Position numbers and translations under genes: made by a program. Shown one piece after another: positions 53,306-62,181 of a stretch of DNA of 64,000 nucleotides. The stretch lies in contig CAJXPQ010000006.1 of NCBI GenBank assembly GCA_913058265.1, positions 62,001 through 126,000 on the forward strand, read 5' to 3'. The stretch comes from an uncultured Oligoflexia bacterium (GTDB taxonomy: Bacteria > Bdellovibrionota > Bacteriovoracia > Bacteriovoracales > Bacteriovoracaceae). Every line of letters begins with the position of its first letter. The first letter of the stretch is position 1. Below the pieces are notes generated by a model. The model was not told the origin of the DNA and did no database searches. It was given only the letters and a program-made list of their open reading frames with translations.

Positions 53306-53311
53306 ATTATA
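53306..53311 (-). promoter_or_regulatory. Putative -10 element for the 510-residue gene
   Basis: Consensus TATAAT on the minus strand, about 105 nt before the start codon; a TTGATG lies 20 nt further upstream, a wide spacing. The implied leader contains both hairpins listed here. Confidence 0.4.
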
Positions 53312-53328
53312 ACCCACAATCTACCCTA

Positions 53329-53356
53329 TTGCATCAAATTCTTAGTATGCTAAAAT
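53329..53356 (+). promoter_or_regulatory. Sigma-70-type promoter for fliD
   Basis: TTGCAT (53329-53334) and TAAAAT (53351-53356) are 16 nt apart, giving a start near 53363 and a leader of about 50 nt. A sigma-28 element of normal spacing is not evident. Confidence 0.45.
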
Positions 53357-53412
53357 TTAGTGAGTGCCCGAAGTGCGCATGAAGCGCTTCCAGCAACTCA
53401 TCAGGAGGATGT

Positions 53413-54801
53413 TTGGGTATAGCATTTGGTTCCATTAACTCTGGACTTCCAAAGAATATTGTTCAGCAAATACTAGAGGCTGAAAAGATTCCAATACAAA
53501 AGATGGAAGCCCGTAAAGGGAAAATTGAGAACAAGAAAACATTGTTAGCAGACCTAATGAAGCGAGTTGAAAACTTGCGAGGGACTATCTTTGCCAACAA
53601 ATCCCAAAGAAGTTTTAGAGAATTTTCCGTTAATGTTTCAGGTGATGGTATTGCCGCGAATGTAGACAAAAACGTAGCAGAGCCTGGTACTTATCAAATT
53701 GAAGTTCTACAGCTTGCTCAAAAATCATCTGCAATTTCAAATGGTGTCGAAGACAAAGATGAAACATATATTGGAGTAGGATACCTGCAATACGAATTAC
53801 CTGATGGAACAACAAAAGAAATTTATGTAGATGAAGATAACTCATCCCTATCTGGTATTGCCAAACTGATTAATGGTCAAGATAGCAACGGGATGAGAGC
53901 CAATGTCGTCAACTCTGGTGACGGTTCAGACGAGCCATGGAAACTCATTATTACCCTTCAAGAAACTGGGGATGAGGCTAAGGCAACCTTTCCAAACCTC
54001 TATCTTGTAGATGGTGAAGTCGATATCTGGTTTGATAATGAAAGAGCTGCACAGGATGCCAAAATAAAGCTCGATGGCTTTGAACTTGAAATTCCTGGTA
54101 ATAAAACTTCTGACCTTATACCTGGAGTTACAATTGATCTAAAAAAAGCACAAGTTGGTGATGAGATCACGCTTGATATTAAAGAAGATACTGCGGCGAT
54201 GACGACAAAAATCGATGATCTCGTAACAAATATAAATGAGGTTATATCATTTATTAAAGAGCAAAATGCAATGGATGAAACCACAGATACATCTAGAACT
54301 CTTGGTGGTGATATAACCCTACAAACGCTAGAGAGTAGATTAAGAAGTACTGTCTTTATGGGTGTTAAGACTGACGCTGGATCGAAACGAATTGGAGACC
54401 TAGGTTTAACCTTTCAAAGAGATGGGATGCTTAAACTAGACAAAGATAAATTCCAAGCTGCTCTAGATGATAATCTTGAAGTCGTGAGTCAGGTCGTAAA
54501 CGGACAGTATTCAATAAAAGATGGAAAGATAAATGGGTTCATTGATAACTTAGACAAACTAGTAAGTGATGCGCTTAAAAAGCCAGGTGGAATTCTAAGT
54601 TCTAGAAAAGATGGGCTAGATACTCAAATACGTCAGATTGATAGAAGAATTGAGAGTAAAGAAAGACAGATTAAAAGAAAAGAAGAACATTTAAAACAAA
54701 AATTTGCACGATTAGAAGAAACAATATCAAAAATAAAAACCCAAGGGAGTGGACTTGCCGGCCTAGGTGGCGGCGGGAACCCAGTTCAACAATTAGGGTA
54801 A
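53413..54801 (+). CDS. fliD: Flagellar filament cap protein FliD
   Basis: FliD caps the filament tip and guides flagellin folding. The 462-residue product begins MGIAFGSINSGLPKNIVQQI, the family's typical N-terminal pattern, has coiled-coil ends and a variable centre, and closes with the helical GKINGFIDNLDKLVSDALK and IRQIDRRIESKERQIKRKEE coiled coil. Translation must begin at TTG 53413, because only this start places the conserved N-terminus correctly; AGGAGG lies 4 nt upstream. An out-of-frame ATG at 53409 sits in between. fliS follows after 10 nt. Confidence 0.95.
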   Translation: MGIAFGSINSGLPKNIVQQILEAEKIPIQKMEARKGKIENKKTLLADLMKRVENLRGTIFANKSQRSFREFSVNVSGDGIAANVDKNVAEPGTYQIEVLQLAQKSSAISNGVEDKDETYIGVGYLQYELPDGTTKEIYVDEDNSSLSGIAKLINGQDSNGMRANVVNSGDGSDEPWKLIITLQETGDEAKATFPNLYLVDGEVDIWFDNERAAQDAKIKLDGFELEIPGNKTSDLIPGVTIDLKKAQVGDEITLDIKEDTAAMTTKIDDLVTNINEVISFIKEQNAMDETTDTSRTLGGDITLQTLESRLRSTVFMGVKTDAGSKRIGDLGLTFQRDGMLKLDKDKFQAALDDNLEVVSQVVNGQYSIKDGKINGFIDNLDKLVSDALKKPGGILSSRKDGLDTQIRQIDRRIESKERQIKRKEEHLKQKFARLEETISKIKTQGSGLAGLGGGGNPVQQLG

Positions 54802-54811
54802 GGAGTAAACA

Positions 54812-55210
54812 ATGAGTTATGGTTTAGGTGCGTACAAGAAAACTTCGGTACATACTGCTAGTAAAGAACAAATTTTACTTATGCTGTATCAAGCGGCAAT
54901 TAAGAATTGCAAAAAAGCCATTGAGGGTATCGATTCGCAGGACATAAAGATGAAAGGTGAGCACATCGGGAAACTGCAGGATATTGTGATCGAACTTAAC
55001 AACTCTTTAGACTTTGAGGTTGGCGGAGATATTGCGAGAGAGTTATCTTCTCTCTATGACTATATTTTACACTCAAGTACTCAGGCCAATATAAAGATAG
55101 AGAAAGAGCCACTTGAGGGATGTCTTAATGTATTAAGAACTCTATACGATGGATGGTCTCAAGCCATAAAGTCACTAAAAGTTAATAACGATAAAACCGG
55201 GAATGCATAA
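54812..55210 (+). CDS. fliS: Flagellin export chaperone FliS
   Basis: A 132-residue four-helix-bundle chaperone that keeps flagellin unfolded before export. It shows the diagnostic N-terminal YKKTSVHTASKEQILLMLYQAAI and SLYDYILHSSTQANIK with the GWSQAI-like helix (LYDGWSQAIKS). It is spaced 10 nt after fliD and its stop overlaps the next start (TAATG). Confidence 0.95.
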   Translation: MSYGLGAYKKTSVHTASKEQILLMLYQAAIKNCKKAIEGIDSQDIKMKGEHIGKLQDIVIELNNSLDFEVGGDIARELSSLYDYILHSSTQANIKIEKEPLEGCLNVLRTLYDGWSQAIKSLKVNNDKTGNA

Positions 55211-55581
55211 TGATAGAAACACAGAATAACTTAATTGAATTTTTAGATAAAGCTTACAAGCTTACTACTGAGGCACTAAAAGCAGTTCAGGACAAAGATT
55301 TTGATGAGCTAAATGACATCTTATCTAATAGAGAGCGAGCAGTAAATATCGTACTAAGTATGAGTGAAAGACTTTCTTTACACCAAAAAGAAATTACTCA
55401 TACTGAAGAGGTTATCGCTTTTAATAACCAAGTTAGTCAGGTGCTAGACAAAATCAACCAAATGGATGAAATTATAACTAGCTGCCTTCAACATGAAAAA
55501 ACTTTAACTCAAAGTGAAATAGCAGATACACATAAAAATAAAGAAAGTTTTAAGGGATACAATTTAAATAATATAAAATAA
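55210..55581 (+). CDS. FliT-like flagellar chaperone
   Basis: A 123-residue all-helical protein that starts on the last base of the fliS stop. Pattern and position match FliT, the FliD export chaperone: an N-terminal helix pair with LTTEALKAVQDKDFDELNDI, an RERAV turn and a long C-terminal helix. Sequence conservation in FliT is weak, so the assignment leans on gene order. Confidence 0.75.
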   Translation: MIETQNNLIEFLDKAYKLTTEALKAVQDKDFDELNDILSNRERAVNIVLSMSERLSLHQKEITHTEEVIAFNNQVSQVLDKINQMDEIITSCLQHEKTLTQSEIADTHKNKESFKGYNLNNIK

Positions 55582-55619
55582 TATAAAAGATAATAACACT
55601 TAAGCTCGAAGGCTCGATT

Positions 55620-56270
55620 ATGGAAGAACGAAACTCTCGATATGAACTACAACAATCACGTAATGGATTAACAGTTCCTGTCATCAACGAAGTATTTTTA
55701 CACTCAATTTACAACCCTATTAAAGAGGCTGAAGCATTTGCAGAAACTCATTCGAAAAGTCTCGCCTACAAAGATAAAATAATCGTATTAGGACTAGGTT
55801 TCGGGTATCATGTAGAGCAATTAGCTAAAATTTTAAATAGAAATCATAATTCGTTTGAAATTCTTATTGTCGAGCCCAATAGTAAGCTTGTAGATGACTT
55901 TATAAGTACTAGAGGCTTCGAAGATAAAAATATTAAAATAATAAATGCTCCAAATGTAACAGATCTTTTTGGAAGCCTAGACTTCGTTTCTTACTTGATG
56001 CAAAAGCCAGCAATCATTAAGCATGATGCATCTTTTATCTTAAATCAAGAATACTATACCCAGCTTCTTTCATATCAAGCTCCAAAACAAATAAATCAGT
56101 TCGGCACTATATTAAGTGAAAACTCAAAAAATTTATTCTCAGAGCGCTCTGCAAATACTGTTAATGACTATATTGATTCAATTAAGTCAGAAAAAAGTAT
56201 CAGGAACAGAAATGAGTTCCTACTTTTGGCCATAAATGAAATAAGAACGACAACGGTTCAAGGAAAATAA
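55620..56270 (+). CDS. Maf/DUF115-like Rossmann protein in flagellar cluster
   Basis: A 216-residue protein with a Gly-rich Rossmann start, KIIVLGLGFGYHVEQLAKIL, followed by an acidic residue in LIVEPNSKLVDDF. This recalls the N-terminal domain of Maf (motility accessory factor) flagellin glycosyltransferases, and it opens with the HSIYNPIKEAEAF segment that precedes the Rossmann domain in that family. The catalytic DUF115 region is mostly missing, so it may be an accessory or a split remnant. It lies directly before two GT9-like genes. Confidence 0.7.
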   Translation: MEERNSRYELQQSRNGLTVPVINEVFLHSIYNPIKEAEAFAETHSKSLAYKDKIIVLGLGFGYHVEQLAKILNRNHNSFEILIVEPNSKLVDDFISTRGFEDKNIKIINAPNVTDLFGSLDFVSYLMQKPAIIKHDASFILNQEYYTQLLSYQAPKQINQFGTILSENSKNLFSERSANTVNDYIDSIKSEKSIRNRNEFLLLAINEIRTTTVQGK

Positions 56271-56271
56271 C

Positions 56272-57876
56272 ATGAAAAATATAATAATTTTAAACTTAGG
56301 ATCTCAGAAAGATATTATTGAAAGTTCATATCTTACCTCTTCAATTGTTTCAGAACATCCTGACCACAAAATTGAAATGCTAGTAGATAGTGCAAATGCT
56401 GAAATCGCTGAAATCGTAAGTGGTGTCCATAAGGTACACACTATTGATACGACTAAAATCAAGCAAATCTTTGATACTCCCCTATATTCTGAAGCTTTTG
56501 CAATTAATGAGTTTGTAGATTCATTAGATGAAATTTTCACAAAAAACTGGGATTATGCATACAACTATAGCAACGACTCTGTAAGCTCTTACCTGATAAG
56601 TGCAGTGGACTCCCATCAAAAAATCGGTACGTATATCAGTAATAATGGTGTTGCAAGAACGACAAACAAGTGGGCAACTTATCAAAATGCAGTTGCACCA
56701 ATGCAAGCACGTCCAGTAATTGATCGTGTAAACATGAGAAATCACATCGCTGGAACTCCTGTATACCTCGAGGAACAACGTATAAAGATGAACGGTGAAT
56801 ATACAGCTGTCGCAACTCAAAACTTTGCTCGTATTAGACAAATGAAGGGTTCTTCAGCAACTTTTATCGTTGGGATAAACTTAAATGAAGGTTCAGATGG
56901 TTATGTAATGGGTAGTAATACTTATATGGAATTACTTGAAGCGATCGAAGAATCAGAGAATTTCAAAGCAGTTTTACTTCTAGATGGCAAAAGCTATCAA
57001 CGAGAAACAGTTAATGAACTTAATGCTAAGTTTAAAGATACATTAATATCAATTAACGTTGAGACAGTTGCACTTCCAGCAGTTCTTTCTAATCTAGATA
57101 TTTTAGTTTCAACTTCAAATACCCAACTTGCGATTGCTGATGCAATGGAGACTAAGTGTATAGAAATTAGAGACTTTACGTCGAAGAATTTTATTCCTGT
57201 CTGTCATACTAATGATAACTATATTATTCAATCTAAAGACGAGAGTAACATGGCAAATGATATTATTCTTGCAATTAATGAAGAGTTAGAAACAGAATTG
57301 CCAATTACAACTCTAAGCTCTGCCAACCCTACCTATAAACTTATTCAAGATGAGTACGGTGTTACTCAATCTCAGATAAGAGGTGAGTTGGATCTTTTTT
57401 CTGAGCTATCATTTCACTTAGAAAGGTCTATTACACTTGAAAACTTAGGATACCCACATAATGCTGAACTTGTTGAGCACGTTAAATTAAACTCTGACGA
57501 TACTCAGCTTTCAACATTTGTTAATGAGATGAAAGAAGAACTAACCGACACAGTAAAAGTGCTACTTTCAACTTTAAGATCGCTCAAGGGTATGAAAAAC
57601 TCTGAGAGTAATCTCAACTCATTCATTGGCCATCTTGATACACTAATTGCTATAGGTCGTAATGATACTATTATTGCCTCGACAGTTAGGTTTTTCGAGG
57701 GGCGAATTGAGAATATAGAAGCCGTAGATATGGATGCTAATATTAAGGCCATCGAATCTAATCTATTTCAATTAAAATCAGAACTTCAAACGATTACAAC
57801 ACTGTTAACTGAGCTTTCAGTAAGATCAGATAAGAGTTCTTCAGCTCAAGTAAGGAATACAACAGCTGAAGCTTAA
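56272..57876 (+). CDS. Heptosyltransferase-like (GT-B fold) protein, degenerate
   Basis: A 534-residue protein with a GT9-like N-terminal half (IIILNLGSQKDIIESSYLTS) and a second Rossmann half (STFIVGINLNEGSDGYVMGS). The GT9 active-site region, normally a GxDSGxxHxA pattern, reads STSNTQLAIADAME. The basic residues and Asp expected for donor binding appear altered, so it may not be catalytic. A C-terminal helical extension of about 150 residues (HLERSITLENLGYPHNAELV onward) is not part of the known fold. It is followed by a 42-residue gene and a more canonical GT9. Confidence 0.75.
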   Translation: MKNIIILNLGSQKDIIESSYLTSSIVSEHPDHKIEMLVDSANAEIAEIVSGVHKVHTIDTTKIKQIFDTPLYSEAFAINEFVDSLDEIFTKNWDYAYNYSNDSVSSYLISAVDSHQKIGTYISNNGVARTTNKWATYQNAVAPMQARPVIDRVNMRNHIAGTPVYLEEQRIKMNGEYTAVATQNFARIRQMKGSSATFIVGINLNEGSDGYVMGSNTYMELLEAIEESENFKAVLLLDGKSYQRETVNELNAKFKDTLISINVETVALPAVLSNLDILVSTSNTQLAIADAMETKCIEIRDFTSKNFIPVCHTNDNYIIQSKDESNMANDIILAINEELETELPITTLSSANPTYKLIQDEYGVTQSQIRGELDLFSELSFHLERSITLENLGYPHNAELVEHVKLNSDDTQLSTFVNEMKEELTDTVKVLLSTLRSLKGMKNSESNLNSFIGHLDTLIAIGRNDTIIASTVRFFEGRIENIEAVDMDANIKAIESNLFQLKSELQTITTLLTELSVRSDKSSSAQVRNTTAEA

Positions 57877-57899
57877 TATATTTTAAATAGGAGGTGCTT

Positions 57900-58028
57900 G
57901 TGAGTATTCAGGAAGAGATTCACAATGCCATGAAAGAGATTCAAAAAAAGATCAATGCTAAAGAACAACTCTCACGAGATGAAATTGAAAGCTTGTTCTT
58001 AACTTCGCTCATTGAAGAGGAGGGGTAG
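57900..58028 (+). CDS. 42-residue protein, too short for usual gene calls
   Basis: A GTG start at 57900 has an excellent ribosome-binding site (AGGAGG, 5 nt before GTG) and a TAG stop immediately abutting the ATG of the following gene. The product is MSIQEEIHNAMKEIQKKINA followed by KEQLSRDEIESLFLTSLIEE and EG. It is strongly helical and acidic, with an RDEIESLF segment. Good ribosome-binding site, gap-free packing and protein-like composition all support a real gene. Function is unknown; a small adaptor for the flanking GT9-like proteins or for the flagellar export system is possible. Confidence 0.72.
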   Translation: MSIQEEIHNAMKEIQKKINAKEQLSRDEIESLFLTSLIEEEG

Positions 58029-59675
58029 ATGCAAACTCAAAAAGTGGCCATCTTACAACTAACTCGTATTGGCGATTTGATTCAAACCTACCAAGCGACA
58101 AGACAGTTTAAAGCTGAAAACCCTAATACTCACGTGACACTAATCGCTCGCAGAAAATTTGCGTCTGGAATCATGTTTCTATTAGAAACTTTGTTCGATG
58201 ACATTATTCTTTTCGATACTCAGGAATTTTTCAAAGAAAAGAACTTTAAAAGTGCAAAGGGTAATGTTTCAGATTTTATTTCCAAGATCACTACGACTGA
58301 ATATGATTTCTTAATTAACTTATCTTTTAACAAAAGCTCGAGTTACTTATCTACTCTTATAAATGCAAAAGATAAGTTTGGACTTCACAGAAATGATGCA
58401 GCTGAAATTGCTGTAAATGATAGATGGAGTCAGTTTGTATATTCAAATGTTATGAATTCAACAAACACGCCCTTTTCCCTAGTAGATATTTACCGTTATA
58501 TATTTGGTTGTAATATAACCCACGTTTTATCTCATGATCCAGAGATTGATAAGCGTTCCAAAAATATTGTTATTCATCCCTTTGCTTCCCAAAAAAAGAA
58601 ACGTTGGGGTGCCAATAAGTGGACTGAGCTTCTTTTTAAGTTAGCAAGTGATTTTAGTGACTATCAATTTTATATTGTAGGCTCTCCGCAGGATAGTCAT
58701 GATGCTAGTAGACTACTTCAATCACCAGCACTTCAAAAGTATTCCAATAGATTTCACGATCTCACTAAGGGTAATTTAATATCTGATTGTTATCAGCTTC
58801 TAATGGACTCTCGCCTCTTTATTGGCCACGACTCAATGGTTTCTCACCTTGCAAGTGAAACATTAACACCTGCACTTATATTATCTCTTGGGACTGTTAG
58901 GCCACATGAAACCAGTGCTTACTCTGAGTATGCAGTAAATATTGCACCAAAAAATAAATGTTTTCCTTGTACGGTACAGGAATCATGTGAATTACTACCT
59001 TGTCATAATAGTATCAATCATCAGCTCGTTAAAACGATTGCAAAAGAAATGTTATATGGAAATAAAATAAACCAAGACTTTTTAAAGGCAAAGCTGACAC
59101 CGTTTCATCTAAATTCAGTTAAAATATATACTTCTTCATTTAATGAAAATACAGGTTTAGTACTTTCTGAAATTACTGAAAACTATAAGTCGTTAAGTGA
59201 AATTTTCAAAGAGTATTATAAAGTTATTTGGCAATATTACTTAAGGGATACTGATGTAAACGTAGAACTCCCTCATATGAGTGAGGATACTGCTTCATCA
59301 CTTTATAATTATAGTGCAGGTGTTCAGTACCTTTATGAGCTTTATAACTTTGGTGTTAAGTATTCAAATAAGATTATTCATGAAATTGATCAAAAAGATA
59401 CAAACTTCAAAGAGGTTCAAGACTGTATAAACAAACTTGGTGAGATTGATCAATTATGTAGTATTACAAAGAAGAACTACCCTCACCTGACTCCTTTGGT
59501 CGATTACTTTTATGTTAACAAAGCTAATGCGTTAGGTAATAATATAGAAGATATCAGCAAACATAATTTATTGAACTATTATGATGCTTCCAATCTTGTG
59601 GCCGTTCTTAGTGACTTTATAGAAAAATCTGTAAAGCCATATGTTCGACAGCAAGAAGTAAACAAGGATGTTTAA
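58029..59675 (+). CDS. Glycosyltransferase family 9 (heptosyltransferase-like) protein
   Basis: A 548-residue GT9 protein: the N-terminal LQLTRIGDLIQTYQATRQFK with the catalytic-region Asp, the nucleotide-binding domain VIHPFASQKKKRWGANKW with the basic residues that hold the phosphosugar, and FIGHDSMVSHLASETLTPAL, equivalent to the GxDSGxxHxA acceptor/donor motif. Cys-rich CFPCTVQESCELLPC is typical of some GT9 members. A C-terminal extension of about 200 residues is unusual. Placed in the fliD-fliS cluster, it is a candidate flagellar-protein or sheath-glycan glycosyltransferase rather than a core LPS enzyme. Confidence 0.88.
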   Translation: MQTQKVAILQLTRIGDLIQTYQATRQFKAENPNTHVTLIARRKFASGIMFLLETLFDDIILFDTQEFFKEKNFKSAKGNVSDFISKITTTEYDFLINLSFNKSSSYLSTLINAKDKFGLHRNDAAEIAVNDRWSQFVYSNVMNSTNTPFSLVDIYRYIFGCNITHVLSHDPEIDKRSKNIVIHPFASQKKKRWGANKWTELLFKLASDFSDYQFYIVGSPQDSHDASRLLQSPALQKYSNRFHDLTKGNLISDCYQLLMDSRLFIGHDSMVSHLASETLTPALILSLGTVRPHETSAYSEYAVNIAPKNKCFPCTVQESCELLPCHNSINHQLVKTIAKEMLYGNKINQDFLKAKLTPFHLNSVKIYTSSFNENTGLVLSEITENYKSLSEIFKEYYKVIWQYYLRDTDVNVELPHMSEDTASSLYNYSAGVQYLYELYNFGVKYSNKIIHEIDQKDTNFKEVQDCINKLGEIDQLCSITKKNYPHLTPLVDYFYVNKANALGNNIEDISKHNLLNYYDASNLVAVLSDFIEKSVKPYVRQQEVNKDV

Positions 59676-59684
59676 GGTTTAATC

Positions 59685-60296
59685 ATGGCAACTATTGAAG
59701 TAAATAATCAAAGAATTGATTTTAATGAACAGAATTACCTGAACTTAAAATCTCTGTTACCAAAACTTCAAAGACAGTTTCCAATTGATGAATTTAATAT
59801 TGGCGCCTTCAAAGTCAATGGACAGAATATTGATATTCACAGTGAGCACCCTTCCCTTGTAAGACCAATAGAACATAAAGATCATATTGAAATACTATTC
59901 CAGCAATTTGCACCTCAGACTCACTCCGTAGTATTGGAATTATCCAGTCTTACAGATAAAATAATTTCAAAGATTGAAATCTGCACAGATTTTTATAAAA
60001 GTGAGGATGACTTAACGGCCCAACTTCACCTTGGTCAAATTATAGATGCCGTAGATATATTCATTCACACCATTTCTCATATCCTAAAAAATGGAATCGA
60101 TTTAGCTGAACTAGAGGAGTCTGTACCGGTCAAAGAATTACAGATTCACCTTCTATCCGTCTTAAAGGCGATCAGTAATGCCCACAATAAGTCCGACCTG
60201 ATTATGCTTACAGACTTGCTAGAATATGAGCTTAAAGATAATCTAACTCAGTGGAAGATACTCATAATACCCATTCTAAGAAATCAAATGCGTTAG
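59685..60296 (+). CDS. Hypothetical protein of flagellar cluster
   Basis: A 203-residue protein I do not recognise. The first 75 residues look beta-rich (MATIEVNNQRIDFNEQ, EFNIGAFKVNGQNIDI), perhaps a ubiquitin-like or small sheet domain, and the remainder is helical (LHLGQIIDAVDIFIHTISHI). No signal peptide. It begins 9 nt after the GT9 gene and its 3' end overlaps the histidine kinase by 46 nt. Confidence 0.7.
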   Translation: MATIEVNNQRIDFNEQNYLNLKSLLPKLQRQFPIDEFNIGAFKVNGQNIDIHSEHPSLVRPIEHKDHIEILFQQFAPQTHSVVLELSSLTDKIISKIEICTDFYKSEDDLTAQLHLGQIIDAVDIFIHTISHILKNGIDLAELEESVPVKELQIHLLSVLKAISNAHNKSDLIMLTDLLEYELKDNLTQWKILIIPILRNQMR

Positions 60297-61813
60297 ACCA
60301 TAAAGTCTATCTAGCCCCTTCAATAAAAAATTTGCCACAGTTTCAATTTTTAAAGGATTATCTTTGCCTAGATGAGACAGAGGCTTCAATCAAAGTAGAT
60401 TTTAATCAAAGTAATTACGTTATTTCAAACATCAATACAAAAAGTACATTTGTATGTTCAATGAAAAACATGACCACGTATTTACAGGACAAAGTATTGA
60501 TAGGACACCAACACTTCTCAGATATTGATTTTAGCAATACCATTAGTAAAAATCCTAAGCCGAATTCTCTAGAGATAATTTTTGCAAAGTCTTCTAGTAT
60601 CCAAGAGTACATACAGCTGATTCTTGCAAAAACAAAGTTATCTGTTTTCTCAACAGTCCACCTCTTCATTCATCCAAGAGGTAAGAATATGGCCTATCAT
60701 GAGACATTTGGTCGTTCTTCACATCAAAAGGGCTTAGTTCAGACAGAGGATTTCTTTGAACTATATAATGCAATTAAAAAGTCAAAAGAAAGAACTTTTG
60801 GACAGTCCTCTTTTAAAGCTTCAAAGTATAATATAATTGGAACCTGTGTTGGAAGAGAGTTCACCTTAACAAATCACGATGTCATCCTTTTTTTCTCGCG
60901 TAATGATATGATTCCAATGGAATATCTCGAAACGACACTTTTTGAAAATGAGTTTTACAATCTTGTTAATCATATCAATGTTTACATCTCTAACAAAGAG
61001 GCGATTAACAACATAAGTATTTACACTGATCTATTTGATAATATTTTAAATGTTCCTCTTAATAAAAATTGGAACGCTAGTGTTGAGAGTGCAATAGACC
61101 TACTGCAAGTGGAAACATATAATGAAGCGGAGATAAATCATCAAGAGCGAATTTCTCTTCTAGGGGACCTTCTAAATACTCTTCGACATGAACTATCCAA
61201 TCCACTATTTGGTCTGCAACTAAGTGCTGAGGTTTTAAAGTTTGAGCAGCTTGATAGTGAGCAAGAGATGTTTCTTGGTCAAATTGAAAAATCTATTCGT
61301 AGATCTCAAAAAATAATCGAGAATTTCTCTGAATTTTTCAGTGATAATTTAGAGCAACGTGAATTTGATCTTATTGAATTAATTGAAGAAGTTTTCACAC
61401 TTACCAAGAGTGAATCAAGGGCCATCTCAAAAAATTTATACCTTGATAACACTAGAGTCTCAGGAGATCTAAAGTATTCCATACATGGTCACCCAACATC
61501 TATAGCTCAAATATTATTTAATTTAATTATAAATAGTGTTCAGGCCATTAAAGAAGGTAAGACAAAAGACCCAGCTATTAACATTTATCTATCTGAAGAG
61601 CCTGCTTTTTTAAATGTTAAAGTTGTGGATAACGGACCTGGTGTCCTATTAGAGCATCAAAAAGATTTTTTTAAACCTTTTTATACAACAAAAGTAGACG
61701 GTACTGGTCTTGGACTTGCGATTTGTTTGAACTTAGCAAAAAAAATTCAGGGTGATTTATCATACAAGCCCACCAAGACTGGATCTATATTTGTACTAAG
61801 GATTCCTAAGTGA
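60251..61813 (+). CDS. Soluble sensor histidine kinase
   Basis: A protein of about 520 residues with no membrane helix. The N-terminal 290 residues are an unrecognised sensor region. The kinase core has an H-box with phospho-acceptor His313 (RHELSNPL), N-box NLIINSVQAI, G1 VVDNGPG, F-box KPFYTTK and G2 GTGLGLAICLNLAK. The GTG start at 60251 overlaps the upstream gene by 46 nt and lacks a clear ribosome-binding site, so the true N-terminus may be later (for instance TTG 60331). Its partner is the receiver gene that overlaps its stop. Confidence 0.9.
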   Translation: MEDTHNTHSKKSNALDHKVYLAPSIKNLPQFQFLKDYLCLDETEASIKVDFNQSNYVISNINTKSTFVCSMKNMTTYLQDKVLIGHQHFSDIDFSNTISKNPKPNSLEIIFAKSSSIQEYIQLILAKTKLSVFSTVHLFIHPRGKNMAYHETFGRSSHQKGLVQTEDFFELYNAIKKSKERTFGQSSFKASKYNIIGTCVGREFTLTNHDVILFFSRNDMIPMEYLETTLFENEFYNLVNHINVYISNKEAINNISIYTDLFDNILNVPLNKNWNASVESAIDLLQVETYNEAEINHQERISLLGDLLNTLRHELSNPLFGLQLSAEVLKFEQLDSEQEMFLGQIEKSIRRSQKIIENFSEFFSDNLEQREFDLIELIEEVFTLTKSESRAISKNLYLDNTRVSGDLKYSIHGHPTSIAQILFNLIINSVQAIKEGKTKDPAINIYLSEEPAFLNVKVVDNGPGVLLEHQKDFFKPFYTTKVDGTGLGLAICLNLAKKIQGDLSYKPTKTGSIFVLRIPK

Positions 61814-62181
61814 AGATACTTGTAATTGAAGATGAGATTCTTATTCAAAAGTCATTACAAAAGCTTTTAGAGCTTAAAGGTTGCTCCGTGACAGCGACAA
61901 GTATGGGAAGAGAGGCAATCCAGCTTATTCAGAACAACTCATATGATCGAATTATCTGTGATCTAATGCTACAAGATATAACGGGCTTTGATATTATTGA
62001 GGAATCTAAGTCCCTATACTCAAGTCATGAAATTGCAGAGAAGTTCATTATTATAACTGCATATTCATCCCCACAAGTTATTGAGAATGCTCAAAAGTAC
62101 TCTTGTAAAATACTAAATAAACCTTTTGAGGACATACATTCTGCAATAAATTTTTTTATAGGTAACAAAGATGAAAAATAA
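61810..62181 (+). CDS. Single-domain response regulator (receiver only)
   Basis: A 123-residue CheY-like receiver with acidic pocket EDE (7-9), phospho-acceptor Asp51 in IICDLMLQD, the Thr/Ser switch in ITAYS and Lys104 in LNKPF. There is no output domain, so it must signal by protein contact, for example to a flagellar motor component. A GTG start overlaps the kinase stop by 4 nt (GTGA). Its own stop overlaps nadK by 11 nt. Confidence 0.92.
   Translation: MKILVIEDEILIQKSLQKLLELKGCSVTATSMGREAIQLIQNNSYDRIICDLMLQDITGFDIIEESKSLYSSHEIAEKFIIITAYSSPQVIENAQKYSCKILNKPFEDIHSAINFFIGNKDEK

Noticed and set aside
53351-53373. Sigma-28 promoter for fliD (TAAA followed by GCCCGAAG)
   Set aside because: The spacing is about 11 nt instead of the 15-16 nt needed and the second element does not match GCCGATAA well.
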